Of a DNA stretch of 16,546 nucleotides, positions 1-8,141 are shown in pieces. Origin of the DNA: Brevundimonas sp. UBA7664 (GTDB lineage: Bacteria; Pseudomonadota; Alphaproteobacteria; Caulobacterales; Caulobacteraceae); contig NZ_DLHQ01000012.1 in the NCBI RefSeq assembly GCF_002483305.1, positions 1 through 16,546 on the forward strand, in the 5' to 3' direction. The notes below the pieces were generated by a model. The model searched no databases, was not told the origin of the DNA, and was given only the letters and a program-made list of their open reading frames with translations. The position numbers were made by a program, and so were the translations under genes. Each line of letters begins with the position of its first letter. Positions within the stretch are counted from its first letter, which is position 1.

Positions 1-1359
1 CAGGCCGATGTTGCCTTCCTGAATAAGATCAAGGAATTGCAGGCCGCGGTTGGTGTATTTCTTGGCGATGGAGATGACCAGGCGCAGGTTGGCCTCGACC
101 ATTTCCTTCTTGGCCTGACGGGCCTCGCGCTCGCCCTTCTGCACCGTCTGGACGATGCGGCGGTAGTCGTCGATCGGCAGGCCGGCCTCGGTGGCCACGG
201 CGGCGACGTCGCCGCGGATCTGGGCGATCTGGGCCTGTTCATTGTCGCTGAATTTGGTCCAGCGGACGCCCATGTCCTTGACCCGGTCGGCCCAGGTCGG
301 GTCCAGCTCGGCGCCGAAGTATGACTTGAGGAATTCCGGCCGCGAGATGCCGTAGCTGTCGGCGAGGCGCAGCAGCCGGCCTTCCAGGCCCATCAGCCGC
401 TTGTTGATCGCATAGAGCTGCTCGACCAGCGCCTCGATGCGGTGGTTGTTCAGCTTCATCGTCTTCAGCCGGCCCGAGATGCCCGCCGTCAGGGCGTCAT
501 AGGCCTTCTGGTCCTTGGCGCTCAGCGCCTCGCCCTTGAGCCGGCTCTCGACCAGCTTGTCCTGCAGCTTCCGGAACGCCCCGAAGTCCGCGGCCACCGC
601 GTCCAGCACCTCCATGACGCCGTCACGCAGCTCCGCCTCCAGCGCCGAGATCGACATCCCGCCGCCATCGTCGAAATCCTCGTCCTCCTCGTCGTCCGTC
701 TCCGGCTTTTCTTCCGCGTTTTCAGCGCCTTCCGCCGCCGGGGCGGGAACCACGGGGGCGCCGGCGGGGGGCTGGTTGTGCGGCAGGGACGAGGGGTTGA
801 GCACGCCATAGGTGGCGTCCAGGTCGATCACTTCCCTGAGCAGGATCCGGTTGTTCGCCAGCTCATCGCGCCACACCATGATGGCCTCGAACGTCAGGGC
901 GCTCTCGCACAGCCCCGAGATCATCGCGTCCCGCCCGGCCTCGATCCGCTTCGCGATCGCAATCTCGCCCTCGCGGCTGAGCAGCTCGACGCTCCCCATC
1001 TCCCTGAGATACATCCGAACGGGGTCATCAGTGCGGTCATACGCCGCCTTGGCCGGCGTCTCCGAGACGCTGGTCTCGGCCCGCTCGACGACCTCGCCGC
1101 CCTCCTTCTCGGTGGTCTCGGCGGCGTCTTCCTCGGCCTCGACGACGTTGACGCCCATCTCGGACAGCATCGCCAGCGTGTCCTCGATCGCGTCGGGAGT
1201 CACTTCCTCAGACGGCAGAACCTTGTTCAGGTCCTCCATCGTCACGTAGCCCCGAGCCTTCGCCTGCTTGATAAACTTTTTGACACCGGCGTCGGTGAGG
1301 TCGAGCAGCGGACCGTCGCTCTGGGCTTCGGTTTCCTGCGTCTCGGTCTGGGCGCTCAT
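1..1359 (-). CDS. rpoD: RNA polymerase sigma factor RpoD (sigma-70), N-terminal part, runs off left edge
   Basis: Primary housekeeping sigma factor that directs core RNA polymerase to promoters. The 453 codons present read in frame to base 1, so regions 2.3-4 lie outside the window. Visible parts: region 1.1 (about residues 15-75), region 1.2 (about 107-141, with DDPVRMYLREMG), a long non-conserved insert with an acidic EEDEDFDDGGG stretch, and the start of region 2 (about 418-453), including NLRLVISIAKKYTNRGLQF and DLIQEGNIGL. The ATG at 1359 is chosen because GGAG lies 10 nt upstream (1370-1373). The gene follows dnaG with a 70-bp gap on the same strand, the common proteobacterial macromolecular-synthesis arrangement, so cotranscription is likely. 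No convincing separate promoter was seen in the gap. Identification is firm; only the 3' end is missing. Confidence 0.97.
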   Translation of the reverse strand, partial: MSAQTETQETEAQSDGPLLDLTDAGVKKFIKQAKARGYVTMEDLNKVLPSEEVTPDAIEDTLAMLSEMGVNVVEAEEDAAETTEKEGGEVVERAETSVSETPAKAAYDRTDDPVRMYLREMGSVELLSREGEIAIAKRIEAGRDAMISGLCESALTFEAIMVWRDELANNRILLREVIDLDATYGVLNPSSLPHNQPPAGAPVVPAPAAEGAENAEEKPETDDEEDEDFDDGGGMSISALEAELRDGVMEVLDAVAADFGAFRKLQDKLVESRLKGEALSAKDQKAYDALTAGISGRLKTMKLNNHRIEALVEQLYAINKRLMGLEGRLLRLADSYGISRPEFLKSYFGAELDPTWADRVKDMGVRWTKFSDNEQAQIAQIRGDVAAVATEAGLPIDDYRRIVQTVQKGEREARQAKKEMVEANLRLVISIAKKYTNRGLQFLDLIQEGNIGL

Positions 1360-1429
1360 ACAGTCTTTTCTCCGGGTGGAGCGGCTGATCAGGCCGTCCG
1401 CCAAATACAACGTGTGGCGGGTTCGTTGG

Positions 1430-3295
1430 TTACGAGCCCGCGCTGTCTTCCCAAATCTCTCCGGTTTTGATCGCGCGACGCAAAGCATCCCGCTCGGCTT
1501 TCAGCCTGCGGAACGCCTCGTCCTGGCCCGGCATTCCTGCCGCCGAGCTCAGTGCATCCTCCAGCGCCGCCACGCGAGTGAGCGCGTCGAACGCCTGCGA
1601 CCATCGGATCCTTGCCTCGGCGAGGGGCGCATTTGCGGCCAGGAAAGGCGCGCCGGACTTTGCCGCCGCCTTCTCGACCTCGCGCACTAAAGCATCATGA
1701 CCCGATTGCGCCAGATGGCGACGCAGCGCCGCCGAGTCAAGGTCCTGACCCGAGAAGCGCAGGCGAACCATCTCCTGCGCCAGCCCCTCCAGGGCCGGGT
1801 CGCCGAAGCCGTGCGACGAGATCGCCTCCAGATGATCGTCCATGCGTTCCGGGTCGTCGATGGCGCCGTGGGCCAGGGCGGCGGCCACCGGCTCGATCGA
1901 ACGACTCAGCGACTGCATGGCCTGCGCCCCCTCGGCGGTCTGGCCCAGCTTCGGCGGCGGTCCCGGACGCCAACGCCCGCCCGGGCCCGCCGCCGGCTGA
2001 CCTTGCGGCGCGCGGCGGGCGGGGAACAGGGCGTCGAAACGGTCGAACAGTTCGCGGCGATACTGTTCCGCCAGGTCCTTGTCCTGAATGGCCGAGGCGG
2101 CCTGGCGCAGGCGGCCTTTCAAACCGGCGCGACGCTCGGGCGAATCCAGCGGCTCGACCTCGGCCTCCTTCTGGAACAGCACCTCCGCGAAGGGCCGGGT
2201 CGTGGTCATGGCCTGACGCAGCGCCGGCGCCCCCTTGTCGCGCAGGATGTCGTCCGGGTCCTGACCGCCCTCCAGCAGGGCGAAGCGGAACGATCGCCCG
2301 GACTTCAACTGGGGCAGGGCGCGGTCGATGGCCCTGAACGCCGCCCGTCGGCCGGCCGCGTCGCCGTCGAAACAGAGGACCGGCTCGTGCGAGACCCGCC
2401 ACAGGCGCTCCATCTGCTCCTCGGTCAGGGCGGTGCCCATGGGCGCGACGGCCGGGATGCCGGCCCGGTGGCAGGCGATGACGTCCATATAGCCCTCGAC
2501 CACCACAATGGCCTGATCGCTCTTCGACTCCGCGCCGAGAATGCGGCGCGCCTCCGGCAGGCCGTAGAGGGTCGCGCCCTTGTGGAAGAGCGGGCTCTCC
2601 GGGCCGTTGAGATATTTGGCGCGGTCATCCGGGTTCATCGCCCGGCCGCCGAAGCTGACGATCCGCCCCCGCGCGTCGAGGATGGGGAACATCAGCCGGT
2701 CCCGGAACCGGTCATAGGGCTGGCCGCCGCCCTCGGGCGCGATCAGCATCCCGGCCTCGACGAGGTCGCCCGGCTTGGCGCCCCGCTGGACCAGCGCCGC
2801 CTTGAGCCCCTCGCGGTCGTTGGGCGCATAGCCGAGACCGAACCGCTCCCACTGGTCCTCGGGCAGGCCGCGCTTTTCCAGATATTCGCGCGCCGCCTTG
2901 CCCGGAGACCGGCGCAGATTGGCGGCGAACCATTTCTGGGCCAGGTCCATCCAGTCGGTCAGGCCCTGTTTCCGGACCTCGCGCTCGGCCGCCTGCGGAT
3001 CTTCCGCCGGCAGGGCCATGCCCGCCTCCCCCGCCAGTCGCTGCACCGCCTCGACGAAGGACAGCCGCTCGGTCTCCTGCAGGAAGCTGATGACGTCGCC
3101 GTGCTTGCCCGACGAGAAGTCGTGGAAGAAGCCCTTGTCGTCATTGACGAAAAAGGACGGCGACTTCTCCTTCGTGAAAGGCGAAAGGCCGACGTATTCG
3201 CGGCCCTGACGCTTGAGCTTCACCGTCCGCCCGATGATGTCGGACGGCCGAAGGCGGGCCTTCAGTTCTTCAAGGAAGCGATCGTCGAAGCGCAC
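1430..3295 (-). CDS. dnaG: DNA primase DnaG (zinc-ligand-free N-terminal domain)
   Basis: Synthesises RNA primers for DNA replication. It has 621 residues, a normal family length. The N-terminal CHC2-like domain (about 5-95) keeps its fold sequence (LSPFTKEKSPSFF, FHDFSSGKHGD), but the four usual zinc ligands are S38, T41, D59 and S62 instead of Cys/His/Cys/Cys. The catalytic core is intact: the RNA-polymerase-like domain has YDRFRDRLMFPI, and TOPRIM shows EGYMD (E267) and the DGDAAGRRA motif (D310, D312). The C-terminal third is variable and by family knowledge binds the replicative helicase. The start is GTG (3295-3293); a weak AAGG lies only 4 nt upstream, and CTATAA (3302-3307) is placed as a possible -10 element for a leaderless transcript. 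The stop is TAA at 1430. rpoD follows 70 bp downstream. Confidence 0.96.
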   Translation of the reverse strand: MRFDDRFLEELKARLRPSDIIGRTVKLKRQGREYVGLSPFTKEKSPSFFVNDDKGFFHDFSSGKHGDVISFLQETERLSFVEAVQRLAGEAGMALPAEDPQAAEREVRKQGLTDWMDLAQKWFAANLRRSPGKAAREYLEKRGLPEDQWERFGLGYAPNDREGLKAALVQRGAKPGDLVEAGMLIAPEGGGQPYDRFRDRLMFPILDARGRIVSFGGRAMNPDDRAKYLNGPESPLFHKGATLYGLPEARRILGAESKSDQAIVVVEGYMDVIACHRAGIPAVAPMGTALTEEQMERLWRVSHEPVLCFDGDAAGRRAAFRAIDRALPQLKSGRSFRFALLEGGQDPDDILRDKGAPALRQAMTTTRPFAEVLFQKEAEVEPLDSPERRAGLKGRLRQAASAIQDKDLAEQYRRELFDRFDALFPARRAPQGQPAAGPGGRWRPGPPPKLGQTAEGAQAMQSLSRSIEPVAAALAHGAIDDPERMDDHLEAISSHGFGDPALEGLAQEMVRLRFSGQDLDSAALRRHLAQSGHDALVREVEKAAAKSGAPFLAANAPLAEARIRWSQAFDALTRVAALEDALSSAAGMPGQDEAFRRLKAERDALRRAIKTGEIWEDSAGS

Positions 3296-3332
3296 CGCGC
3301 CTTATAGCGCGCGACTCACCGGTTGGGGCGTC

Positions 3333-3348
3333 TTTACCTTTGGTTAAC
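3333..3348 (+). promoter_or_regulatory. CtrA-like site (TTTA-N7-TTAAC)
   Basis: The sequence TTTA, seven bases, then TTAAC differs by one base from the CtrA consensus TTAA-N7-TTAAC known from Caulobacterales. It lies 38 bp upstream of the dnaG GTG and in the shared region with the divergent gene at 3518. A second TTAACCAT occurs at 3433-3440. CtrA control is inference; no binding is shown. Confidence 0.35.
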
Positions 3349-3413
3349 CAGAATGGCCAAAGCGCGGCCATAACTGCCTGAAAATGCGCATAGTTTTCTC
3401 GCAGTACACGGAA

Positions 3414-3440
3414 CTGTCCACATCCCTGTGGATTAACCAT
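3414..3440. promoter_or_regulatory. Inverted DnaA-box-like pair overlapping a TTAACCAT motif
   Basis: TCCACA (3417-3422) and TGTGGA (3427-3432) form a perfect 6-bp inverted repeat around TCCC. Read as DnaA boxes, the left copy matches TTATCCACA at 7 of 9 positions. The right copy (minus strand, TAATCCACA, 3427-3435) matches at 8 of 9. TTAACCAT at 3433-3440 overlaps the right arm. The position between dnaG and a divergent gene suits a replication-linked operator, but the function is inferred from motif shape only. Confidence 0.3.
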
Positions 3441-3517
3441 GCGCCGTCCCGGAAGCTGGCGGAGACAGCGGAGACGCGGCGAAGACCGTTCACCCGTTCG
3501 AGAATGAAAGCCATTCC

Positions 3518-3784
3518 ATGTTCATGACCATCGCCCGCCCGGCGGTGGAGCCCCAAGGCCCCGACACCGTCGCCGTCCCCGGTTCCCCCGCCATTCCCGA
3601 ACTGTCGCCGCGCGCCCTGCATGCGCGCCTGCTTGAGAACGCGGCGCTGCGGCGGATGCGCGGCGCCGAGCGCCTGCGCAGCAACCGGCTGGAAGACGCC
3701 GACTACTGGCTGCACGCCGCGCCCGTCGCCGTCCGCAAGGCCTGCGCCCTGCGGGAAGAGAAAAGCTTCGCCCCCCTCCCCTGA
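3518..3784 (+). CDS. Small protein of unknown function (88 aa)
   Basis: I do not recognise a family. The reading frame has strong G/C preference at third positions throughout, which supports real coding over the antisense alternatives. The product is a soluble, Arg/Ala/Pro-rich protein with a proline-rich N-terminus (about 9-28). A helical, charged middle follows, with RALHARLLENAALRRMRG at about 32-49 and RLRSNRLEDADYWLHAAP at about 52-69. There is no signal peptide or membrane segment. ATG 3518 and ATG 3524 are both possible starts, and neither has a clear Shine-Dalgarno. It is divergent from dnaG across a 222-bp gap and convergent with the acyltransferase-like gene, 18 bp away. It may be a conserved small protein of the lineage. 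No function is proposed. Confidence 0.6.
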   Translation: MFMTIARPAVEPQGPDTVAVPGSPAIPELSPRALHARLLENAALRRMRGAERLRSNRLEDADYWLHAAPVAVRKACALREEKSFAPLP

Positions 3785-3802
3785 GGCTTCCGCTCAGAGC
3801 GT

Positions 3803-5035
3803 CTAGAGGTAACCCAGCCACCAGTCCCGGCGGCGGCGCTTCAAGGCCTCGAACCACCGCGACAGCGGGTAGAGGATGACCAGGACCGCGGCCCATGCCG
3901 CATAGACCCACCCGAGGCTGAAGCCCCAGCCCGCCTCGATCAGCCGCGACGGGTCGGTGATCGTGTCGAGGAAGGCCGACGGCGGGACGCCGACGGCCAT
4001 GCCGACCAGCACCGCCAGCGTGTGCGCGATCCAGATGTGCAGCAGATAGGTGAACAGGGGGGTCCGGCCGAAGGCCAGCAACGGCCGCAGGACTGGTCCC
4101 TTCAGCCGGTCGAGCGCCAGCAGCAGGACGAAGGCCAGGCCGATCATCAGCAGCACATAGGCCGGCGACGGCGGATACTTGTTGGCGCTGATGAAACTGA
4201 AGGTCGACCACAGCGGCCCCTCCTGCATCGTCCACGGGAAGGGGTCGAAGCCAGGCAGGTTTAAGCCGCGCCCGAGGGCGAACAGGGCGAGGAAGCCGGC
4301 GGCGAATGCCATCACGCGCGCCCGCCTCAGTCCGCCGGCGTCGGTGAGGAAGCCCGCCAACCCGTATCCCAGCAACAGGAGCCCGCTCCACTGGATCGCC
4401 GGATAGACGACCAGCAACAGCCCGGCTTCGGTCGGCATCGGTCCCCGGACGGCCAGCATGCGCCAGACCGGCTCGAGCGGTCCAAAGCTCGCGGGCTGGA
4501 TCAGGTTCAACGCCGGGTGCGCGACGAGGATGGCCACGCCGAGGGCCAGCACCAGCATGCGCGGCAGTCGATGCAATCCGGCCAGCGCGATCATGCCGAA
4601 TCCGATGGCCCAGATGACCTGGGCGAAGATCCACCAGCCGAAATTGAACCCGATCCCGATCAGGGTGAACTCCAGCACGATCAGCCACAGGCCGCGCGTC
4701 AGCAGGAAGCGAGAGAGGTCCCCGGGGCTCTTGCCGTTCGCCCTCTGCAGCCACACCGACAGGCCCGCGAGAAAGACGAAGATGGGGGCGCACAGGTGCG
4801 TGACCCAGCGCGTCATGAACAGCGCCGGGTCCCCCGAATCCAGCGCCATGGGGTCCGCCGTGAAGGCGGTGGCGTGGAAGAAGTCGCGGACGTGATCCAG
4901 CACCATCAGCACGATCACCAGCCCCCTCAGGGCGTCGATCCCGTCTATGCGCACGGCGCCGGAGCGAGTGACGCCGCCGGCGGCGGGCGAGGCGAGCGGC
5001 GCGTCGTGCGCGGTCTCGACGGGCTGTGCGGTCAT
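3803..5035 (-). CDS. DUF1624 / heparan-alpha-glucosaminide N-acetyltransferase-like membrane protein
   Basis: Predicted inner-membrane acyltransferase-like protein of 410 residues, almost all hydrophobic helices (roughly ten transmembrane segments). The N-terminal signature, RIDGIDALRGLVIVLMVLDH then VRDFFH at about residues 30-55, is typical of the DUF1624/HGSNAT-like superfamily. That family is thought to move acetyl or acyl groups across the membrane; the substrate cannot be read from sequence. A His-containing helix (LLHIWIAHTLAVLVG) and a basic C-terminal tail (KRRRRDWW) are also visible. The open frame extends to 5341, but the ATG at 5035 is preferred: GGGGAGG (5041-5047) lies 5 nt upstream, and the upstream codons are low-complexity Arg/Gly and overlap the divergent gene. 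It stands alone, convergent with the 88-aa gene and divergent from the secreted protein at 5153. Confidence 0.8.
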   Translation of the reverse strand: MTAQPVETAHDAPLASPAAGGVTRSGAVRIDGIDALRGLVIVLMVLDHVRDFFHATAFTADPMALDSGDPALFMTRWVTHLCAPIFVFLAGLSVWLQRANGKSPGDLSRFLLTRGLWLIVLEFTLIGIGFNFGWWIFAQVIWAIGFGMIALAGLHRLPRMLVLALGVAILVAHPALNLIQPASFGPLEPVWRMLAVRGPMPTEAGLLLVVYPAIQWSGLLLLGYGLAGFLTDAGGLRRARVMAFAAGFLALFALGRGLNLPGFDPFPWTMQEGPLWSTFSFISANKYPPSPAYVLLMIGLAFVLLLALDRLKGPVLRPLLAFGRTPLFTYLLHIWIAHTLAVLVGMAVGVPPSAFLDTITDPSRLIEAGWGFSLGWVYAAWAAVLVILYPLSRWFEALKRRRRDWWLGYL

Positions 5036-5152
5036 GGATGCCTCCCCGGCCGGGGAAGCTAGAACCGCCCGAACCGTCGCGCCAGACCCCGGCTTCACCT
5101 CACGCCGCCGACGTGCTTGGCTGTTTCGGGGCTCGGGGACCTGGAGACAGAG

Positions 5153-5617
5153 ATGAAACCGCTGATGATCGCCGTGGCGCTGGCCGCCGCCCTCGCCGCC
5201 GGACCGGCCCTGGCGCAGGACCCGTGGACGCCTTACGCTCCCGCCATCGCGGCCGTCGACGCCGGCGTCCGCGCGCCGCTCGAGGCCTATCTGCGGGGTC
5301 ACGCCACCGGCCGGGCGGACGACTTCCGTCCTGCCTTCCACCCGGACGCCCAGCTCTGGGGCACCCGGAACGGGACCCTGATCCGCATGACCTCGGAGGA
5401 GTATATCAGCCGCGCCTCCGGCTCGCCCCCCGCCGACGAAGCGGAACGTCGGCGCTGGATCGAGGCGATCGACGTCACGGGCGACACGGCGGTGGCCAAG
5501 ATCGTGCTGGATTATCCGGCGGTGAGATTCACCGACTACATTCAGCTGATGCGGATCGACGGCGCCTGGCTGATCGTCAACAAGATGTTCCTGGCCGAGC
5601 CCAGACCGCCGGCCTGA
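5153..5617 (+). CDS. Secreted NTF2-like / putative lumazine-binding family protein
   Basis: A 154-residue protein with a clear Sec signal peptide: MK start, hydrophobic core about 4-18, and likely cleavage near GPALAQ-DP at about 21-23. The mature part looks like a single NTF2-fold domain of the SnoaL/putative lumazine-binding type. It has an N-terminal helix ending in the EAYLRGHATG segment, then FHPDAQLWG, RMTSEEYISRASG, DTAVAKIVLDY and a terminal strand with DGAWLIVNKMF. Such proteins often act as small-molecule binding or enzyme-like domains; the ligand is unknown, and the periplasm is the expected location. The start at 5153 has GGAG 6 nt upstream. The frame is open back to 5117, but that would bury the signal peptide. 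The gene converges on carA with only 6 bp between the stop codons, so the transcripts may overlap at their 3' ends. Confidence 0.78.
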   Translation: MKPLMIAVALAAALAAGPALAQDPWTPYAPAIAAVDAGVRAPLEAYLRGHATGRADDFRPAFHPDAQLWGTRNGTLIRMTSEEYISRASGSPPADEAERRRWIEAIDVTGDTAVAKIVLDYPAVRFTDYIQLMRIDGAWLIVNKMFLAEPRPPA

Positions 5618-5623
5618 ACCGCC

Positions 5624-6784
5624 TCAGGCCTTCATCAAGTCCGCGAACCGCTGGAACAGATAGAGGCTGTCGGCCGGCCCGGGCGACGCCTCCGGATGGT
5701 GCTGGACGCTGAACACCGGCCGGTCCTTCAGGGCGATGCCGCAGTTTGTGCCGTCGAACAGGCTGACATGGGTCTCGGTCACGGCCTCGGGCAGGCTGTC
5801 GCGATCGACGGTGAAGCCATGGTTCATCGACACGATCTCGACCTTGCCCGTGGTCAGGTCCTTGACCGGGTGGTTGGCCCCGTGGTGGCCCTGATCCATC
5901 TTGACGGTCCGGGCTCCCAGCGCCAGCGCCAGCATCTGGTGGCCGAGGCAGATGCCGAACAGCGGCGTGCCGCTGTCGACCAGCTTGCGGATCTCCGGAA
6001 CGGCATAGACGCCGGTCGCGGCCGGATCGCCCGGCCCGTTGGACAGGACCACGCCGTCGGGCTTGCGGGCCAGGATGTCCTCGGCCGTGGTCGTCGCCGG
6101 GACCACGGTGATCTTCGCGCCCGTGGAAGCCAGCGCCCGCAGGATGTTGCGCTTCACCCCATAGTCGACGACCACCACCGACCGGTTGGACGCGTTCACG
6201 CGCGGATGGCCTTCCGGCCAATCCCACAGACCCTCGTCCCATTCGAAGGCCTGCAGCGTCGAGGCGGGTTTGGCCAGGTCGAGTCCGACAAGACCGGTCC
6301 AGGCCTTCGCCTGCGCCACGAGGGCGTCGAGATCGAACCGGCCGTCCGGATCATGGGCGATCACCGCATGGGGCGCGCCGCCATCGCGGATCAGGACGGT
6401 CAGGGCGCGGGTGTCGACCCCGGCCAGACCCACGACGCCGCGCCGCGTCATCCAGTCGTCAAACGAACTGTCGGCGCGCCAGTTGGCCGGATCGGTCGGG
6501 ACGTCGCGGAAGATCGCGCCACGGGCCGAGGTGTCCGAGCCGCCGCCGATCTGTTCCAGGTCCTCGACATTGGTCCCGGTGTTGCCGATGTGCGGGAAGG
6601 TGAAGGCGAGGATCTGGCTCATGTAGGACGGGTCGGTCAGGATCTCCTGATACCCGGTCATGGCTGTGTTGAAGACGACCTCGCCCAGGGCCGAGCCGGT
6701 CGCGCCGCAGCCGACGCCTTGCAGGATGGTTCCGTCCGCGAGCGCGAGCACGCCGGTGACGCCGGGAAGAAGCTGGGTGGTCAT
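5624..6784 (-). CDS. carA: Carbamoyl-phosphate synthase small (glutaminase) subunit CarA
   Basis: The small subunit hydrolyses glutamine and channels ammonia to CarB for carbamoyl phosphate synthesis, feeding pyrimidine and arginine pathways in the cytoplasm. The 386 residues match the family length. The N-terminal CarA-specific domain has FNTAMTGYQEILTDPSY at about 38-54. The class I glutamine amidotransferase domain (about 200-386) has SNGPGDP (248-254), the nucleophile in GICLGHQ (C279) and QHHPEASPGP (H363, E365), so the triad is complete. The ATG at 6784 is chosen over an in-frame start at 6856 because AGGGAG lies just upstream and the family begins near this point. It is downstream of, and on the same strand as, the permease gene, with a hairpin in the 46-bp gap. 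carB is distant and on the other strand. Confidence 0.97.
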   Translation of the reverse strand: MTTQLLPGVTGVLALADGTILQGVGCGATGSALGEVVFNTAMTGYQEILTDPSYMSQILAFTFPHIGNTGTNVEDLEQIGGGSDTSARGAIFRDVPTDPANWRADSSFDDWMTRRGVVGLAGVDTRALTVLIRDGGAPHAVIAHDPDGRFDLDALVAQAKAWTGLVGLDLAKPASTLQAFEWDEGLWDWPEGHPRVNASNRSVVVVDYGVKRNILRALASTGAKITVVPATTTAEDILARKPDGVVLSNGPGDPAATGVYAVPEIRKLVDSGTPLFGICLGHQMLALALGARTVKMDQGHHGANHPVKDLTTGKVEIVSMNHGFTVDRDSLPEAVTETHVSLFDGTNCGIALKDRPVFSVQHHPEASPGPADSLYLFQRFADLMKA

Positions 6785-6813
6785 GGCAGGCTCCCTAGCA
6801 CCGAATCCCGGCG

Positions 6814-6832
6814 AGCAAACGGCCGGTTTGCT
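6814..6832 (-). terminator. Perfect 7-bp stem-loop between permease gene and carA
   Basis: AGCAAAC (6814-6820) and GTTTGCT (6826-6832) pair perfectly around GGCCG. The arm overlaps the permease stop codon (TAG at 6831-6833) and sits 30 bp before the carA ATG. No T-run follows on either strand, so it may be a weak terminator, an mRNA processing or stability stem, or a partial attenuator separating the operon from carA. Confidence 0.35.
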
Positions 6833-8141
6833 AGTGAGCCGCCGCCTCCGGGTCAACCGGGTTCGCCGGCTTGCCCCGCATGAAGGCGAACCAGGCCGCG
6901 GTCGTCACCGCGAAGAACACCCCCGTCGGCAGGATATAGCCCGGCGCCGCGGCGGCGACGGCGGTCGTGGCGAACAGCAGGCCCAGCGCCGCGACGAACC
7001 GCGCCCGGGTCCAGCGCGCCAGCCGGAACAGCGATGCGGAACAGAGGGCGTAGACCAGCAGGCTGAGCACCGAGGTGACGCCGACCAGCATGCCGAACTG
7101 GCCGCCAAGGGTGGGCTGGCCGGACAGCACCGCCACGATACTCATGATCGCCCCGCCCAGAAGCGGGTTGACGATCGGCGTCCGCTCCCCGTGACCAAAG
7201 CCCGACGGCAGATAGCCCGACCGGGCCGCCGCGCGGGCCGTCTCTCCGCCCAGCATGACCCAGCCGCTGAGGGTGCCGACCGCCTTGACGACCGCGCAGG
7301 CCGCGACCGTCGCGCCGATCGAGGCGCCGAACACCCGCGCCGTCAGATCGGCATAGGGACTGGATGATTCGGCCAGCACGCCGGCCGGGATAACCCCGAA
7401 CACCGCCACACTGGCGGCGACATAGACGACCGCGGCCAGCAGGACCCCGGCGACGGACGCCCGCCCGACGTCGCGCGCCGGATTCCGGACACGGGCGGAC
7501 AGTACGGCGGCGGTCTCCACGCCGAGGAAGGCCCAGAAGATCACGGCCAGCGAGGCGGGGACGCTGTCGGCCAGGCTGTTTCCGGAGGGGCTCCAGGACG
7601 CCGCGAAGGTCTCGCCGCTGAAGGCCGAGACGCCGGCGGCCACGGCGATGACGATGGGGACCAAGCCGATGACCAGGGCCAGGGCCGCGAACCGCGACGC
7701 CGCCCGCGCGCCGAGGATATAGGCCCCGGTCGTCAGCCAGATCAGGGCCAGATTGCAGAAAGTCGCGGCGACCGGCTCCCGCAATATGGGAAAGAAGAAG
7801 CCGAGGTAGCCCGTGGCCGCGACCGCAATCGCGACATTGCCGACGAGGCAGGCGGTCCAGAAGGCCAGCGCCGTCTGGAAGCCGAAGAACCGCCCCAGCC
7901 CCCGCTCGGCGAACCCGGACAACCCGTCCGCGTCCGGCTGCAACCGGCCGAGGGCCGCGAACACCAGGGCCAGGGTCACGGCCCCCAGGCCGGCGACGCC
8001 CCAGCCGACCACGCTCGACGACCCGACCGGCGCGAGGGTGGCGGGCAGCAGATAGACGCCCGAGCCGATCATGTTGCCGGCCACGACGAGGGCGGCGAGA
8101 CCCCAGCCCAGCTTGTGCCGGTCTTCGATGACAGCGCTCAT
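6831..8141 (-). CDS. APC-family amino acid/polyamine permease (AdiC/PotE-like)
   Basis: Integral inner-membrane transporter of 436 residues with about twelve hydrophobic segments. The first helix carries the APC signature GNMIGSGVYLLPATLAP (about 22-38; the broken-helix GSG motif binds the substrate amino group). It most resembles the basic amino acid/polyamine antiporter group (arginine-agmatine and putrescine-ornithine exchangers). A cytoplasmic PARDVGRAS loop and a segment with AFLGVETAAVLSARVRNP around the middle also fit this family. The substrate is not determined. The ATG at 8141 overlaps the stop of the Rieske oxygenase gene as ATGA, so the two are very probably translationally coupled. 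This suggests the permease imports, or exchanges for, the oxygenase substrate or product. A hairpin lies at its stop codon. Confidence 0.85.
   Translation of the reverse strand: MSAVIEDRHKLGWGLAALVVAGNMIGSGVYLLPATLAPVGSSSVVGWGVAGLGAVTLALVFAALGRLQPDADGLSGFAERGLGRFFGFQTALAFWTACLVGNVAIAVAATGYLGFFFPILREPVAATFCNLALIWLTTGAYILGARAASRFAALALVIGLVPIVIAVAAGVSAFSGETFAASWSPSGNSLADSVPASLAVIFWAFLGVETAAVLSARVRNPARDVGRASVAGVLLAAVVYVAASVAVFGVIPAGVLAESSSPYADLTARVFGASIGATVAACAVVKAVGTLSGWVMLGGETARAAARSGYLPSGFGHGERTPIVNPLLGGAIMSIVAVLSGQPTLGGQFGMLVGVTSVLSLLVYALCSASLFRLARWTRARFVAALGLLFATTAVAAAAPGYILPTGVFFAVTTAAWFAFMRGKPANPVDPEAAAH

Noticed and set aside
1697..3307. 536-codon plus-strand frame opposite dnaG
   Set aside because: Shadow of dnaG; composition is low-complexity and it has no recognisable domain.
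3522..4793. 423-codon minus-strand frame overlapping the acyltransferase-like and 88-aa genes
   Set aside because: Out of frame with the membrane protein, which has a clear family signature and ribosome binding site; the alternative is Arg/Pro-rich shadow sequence.
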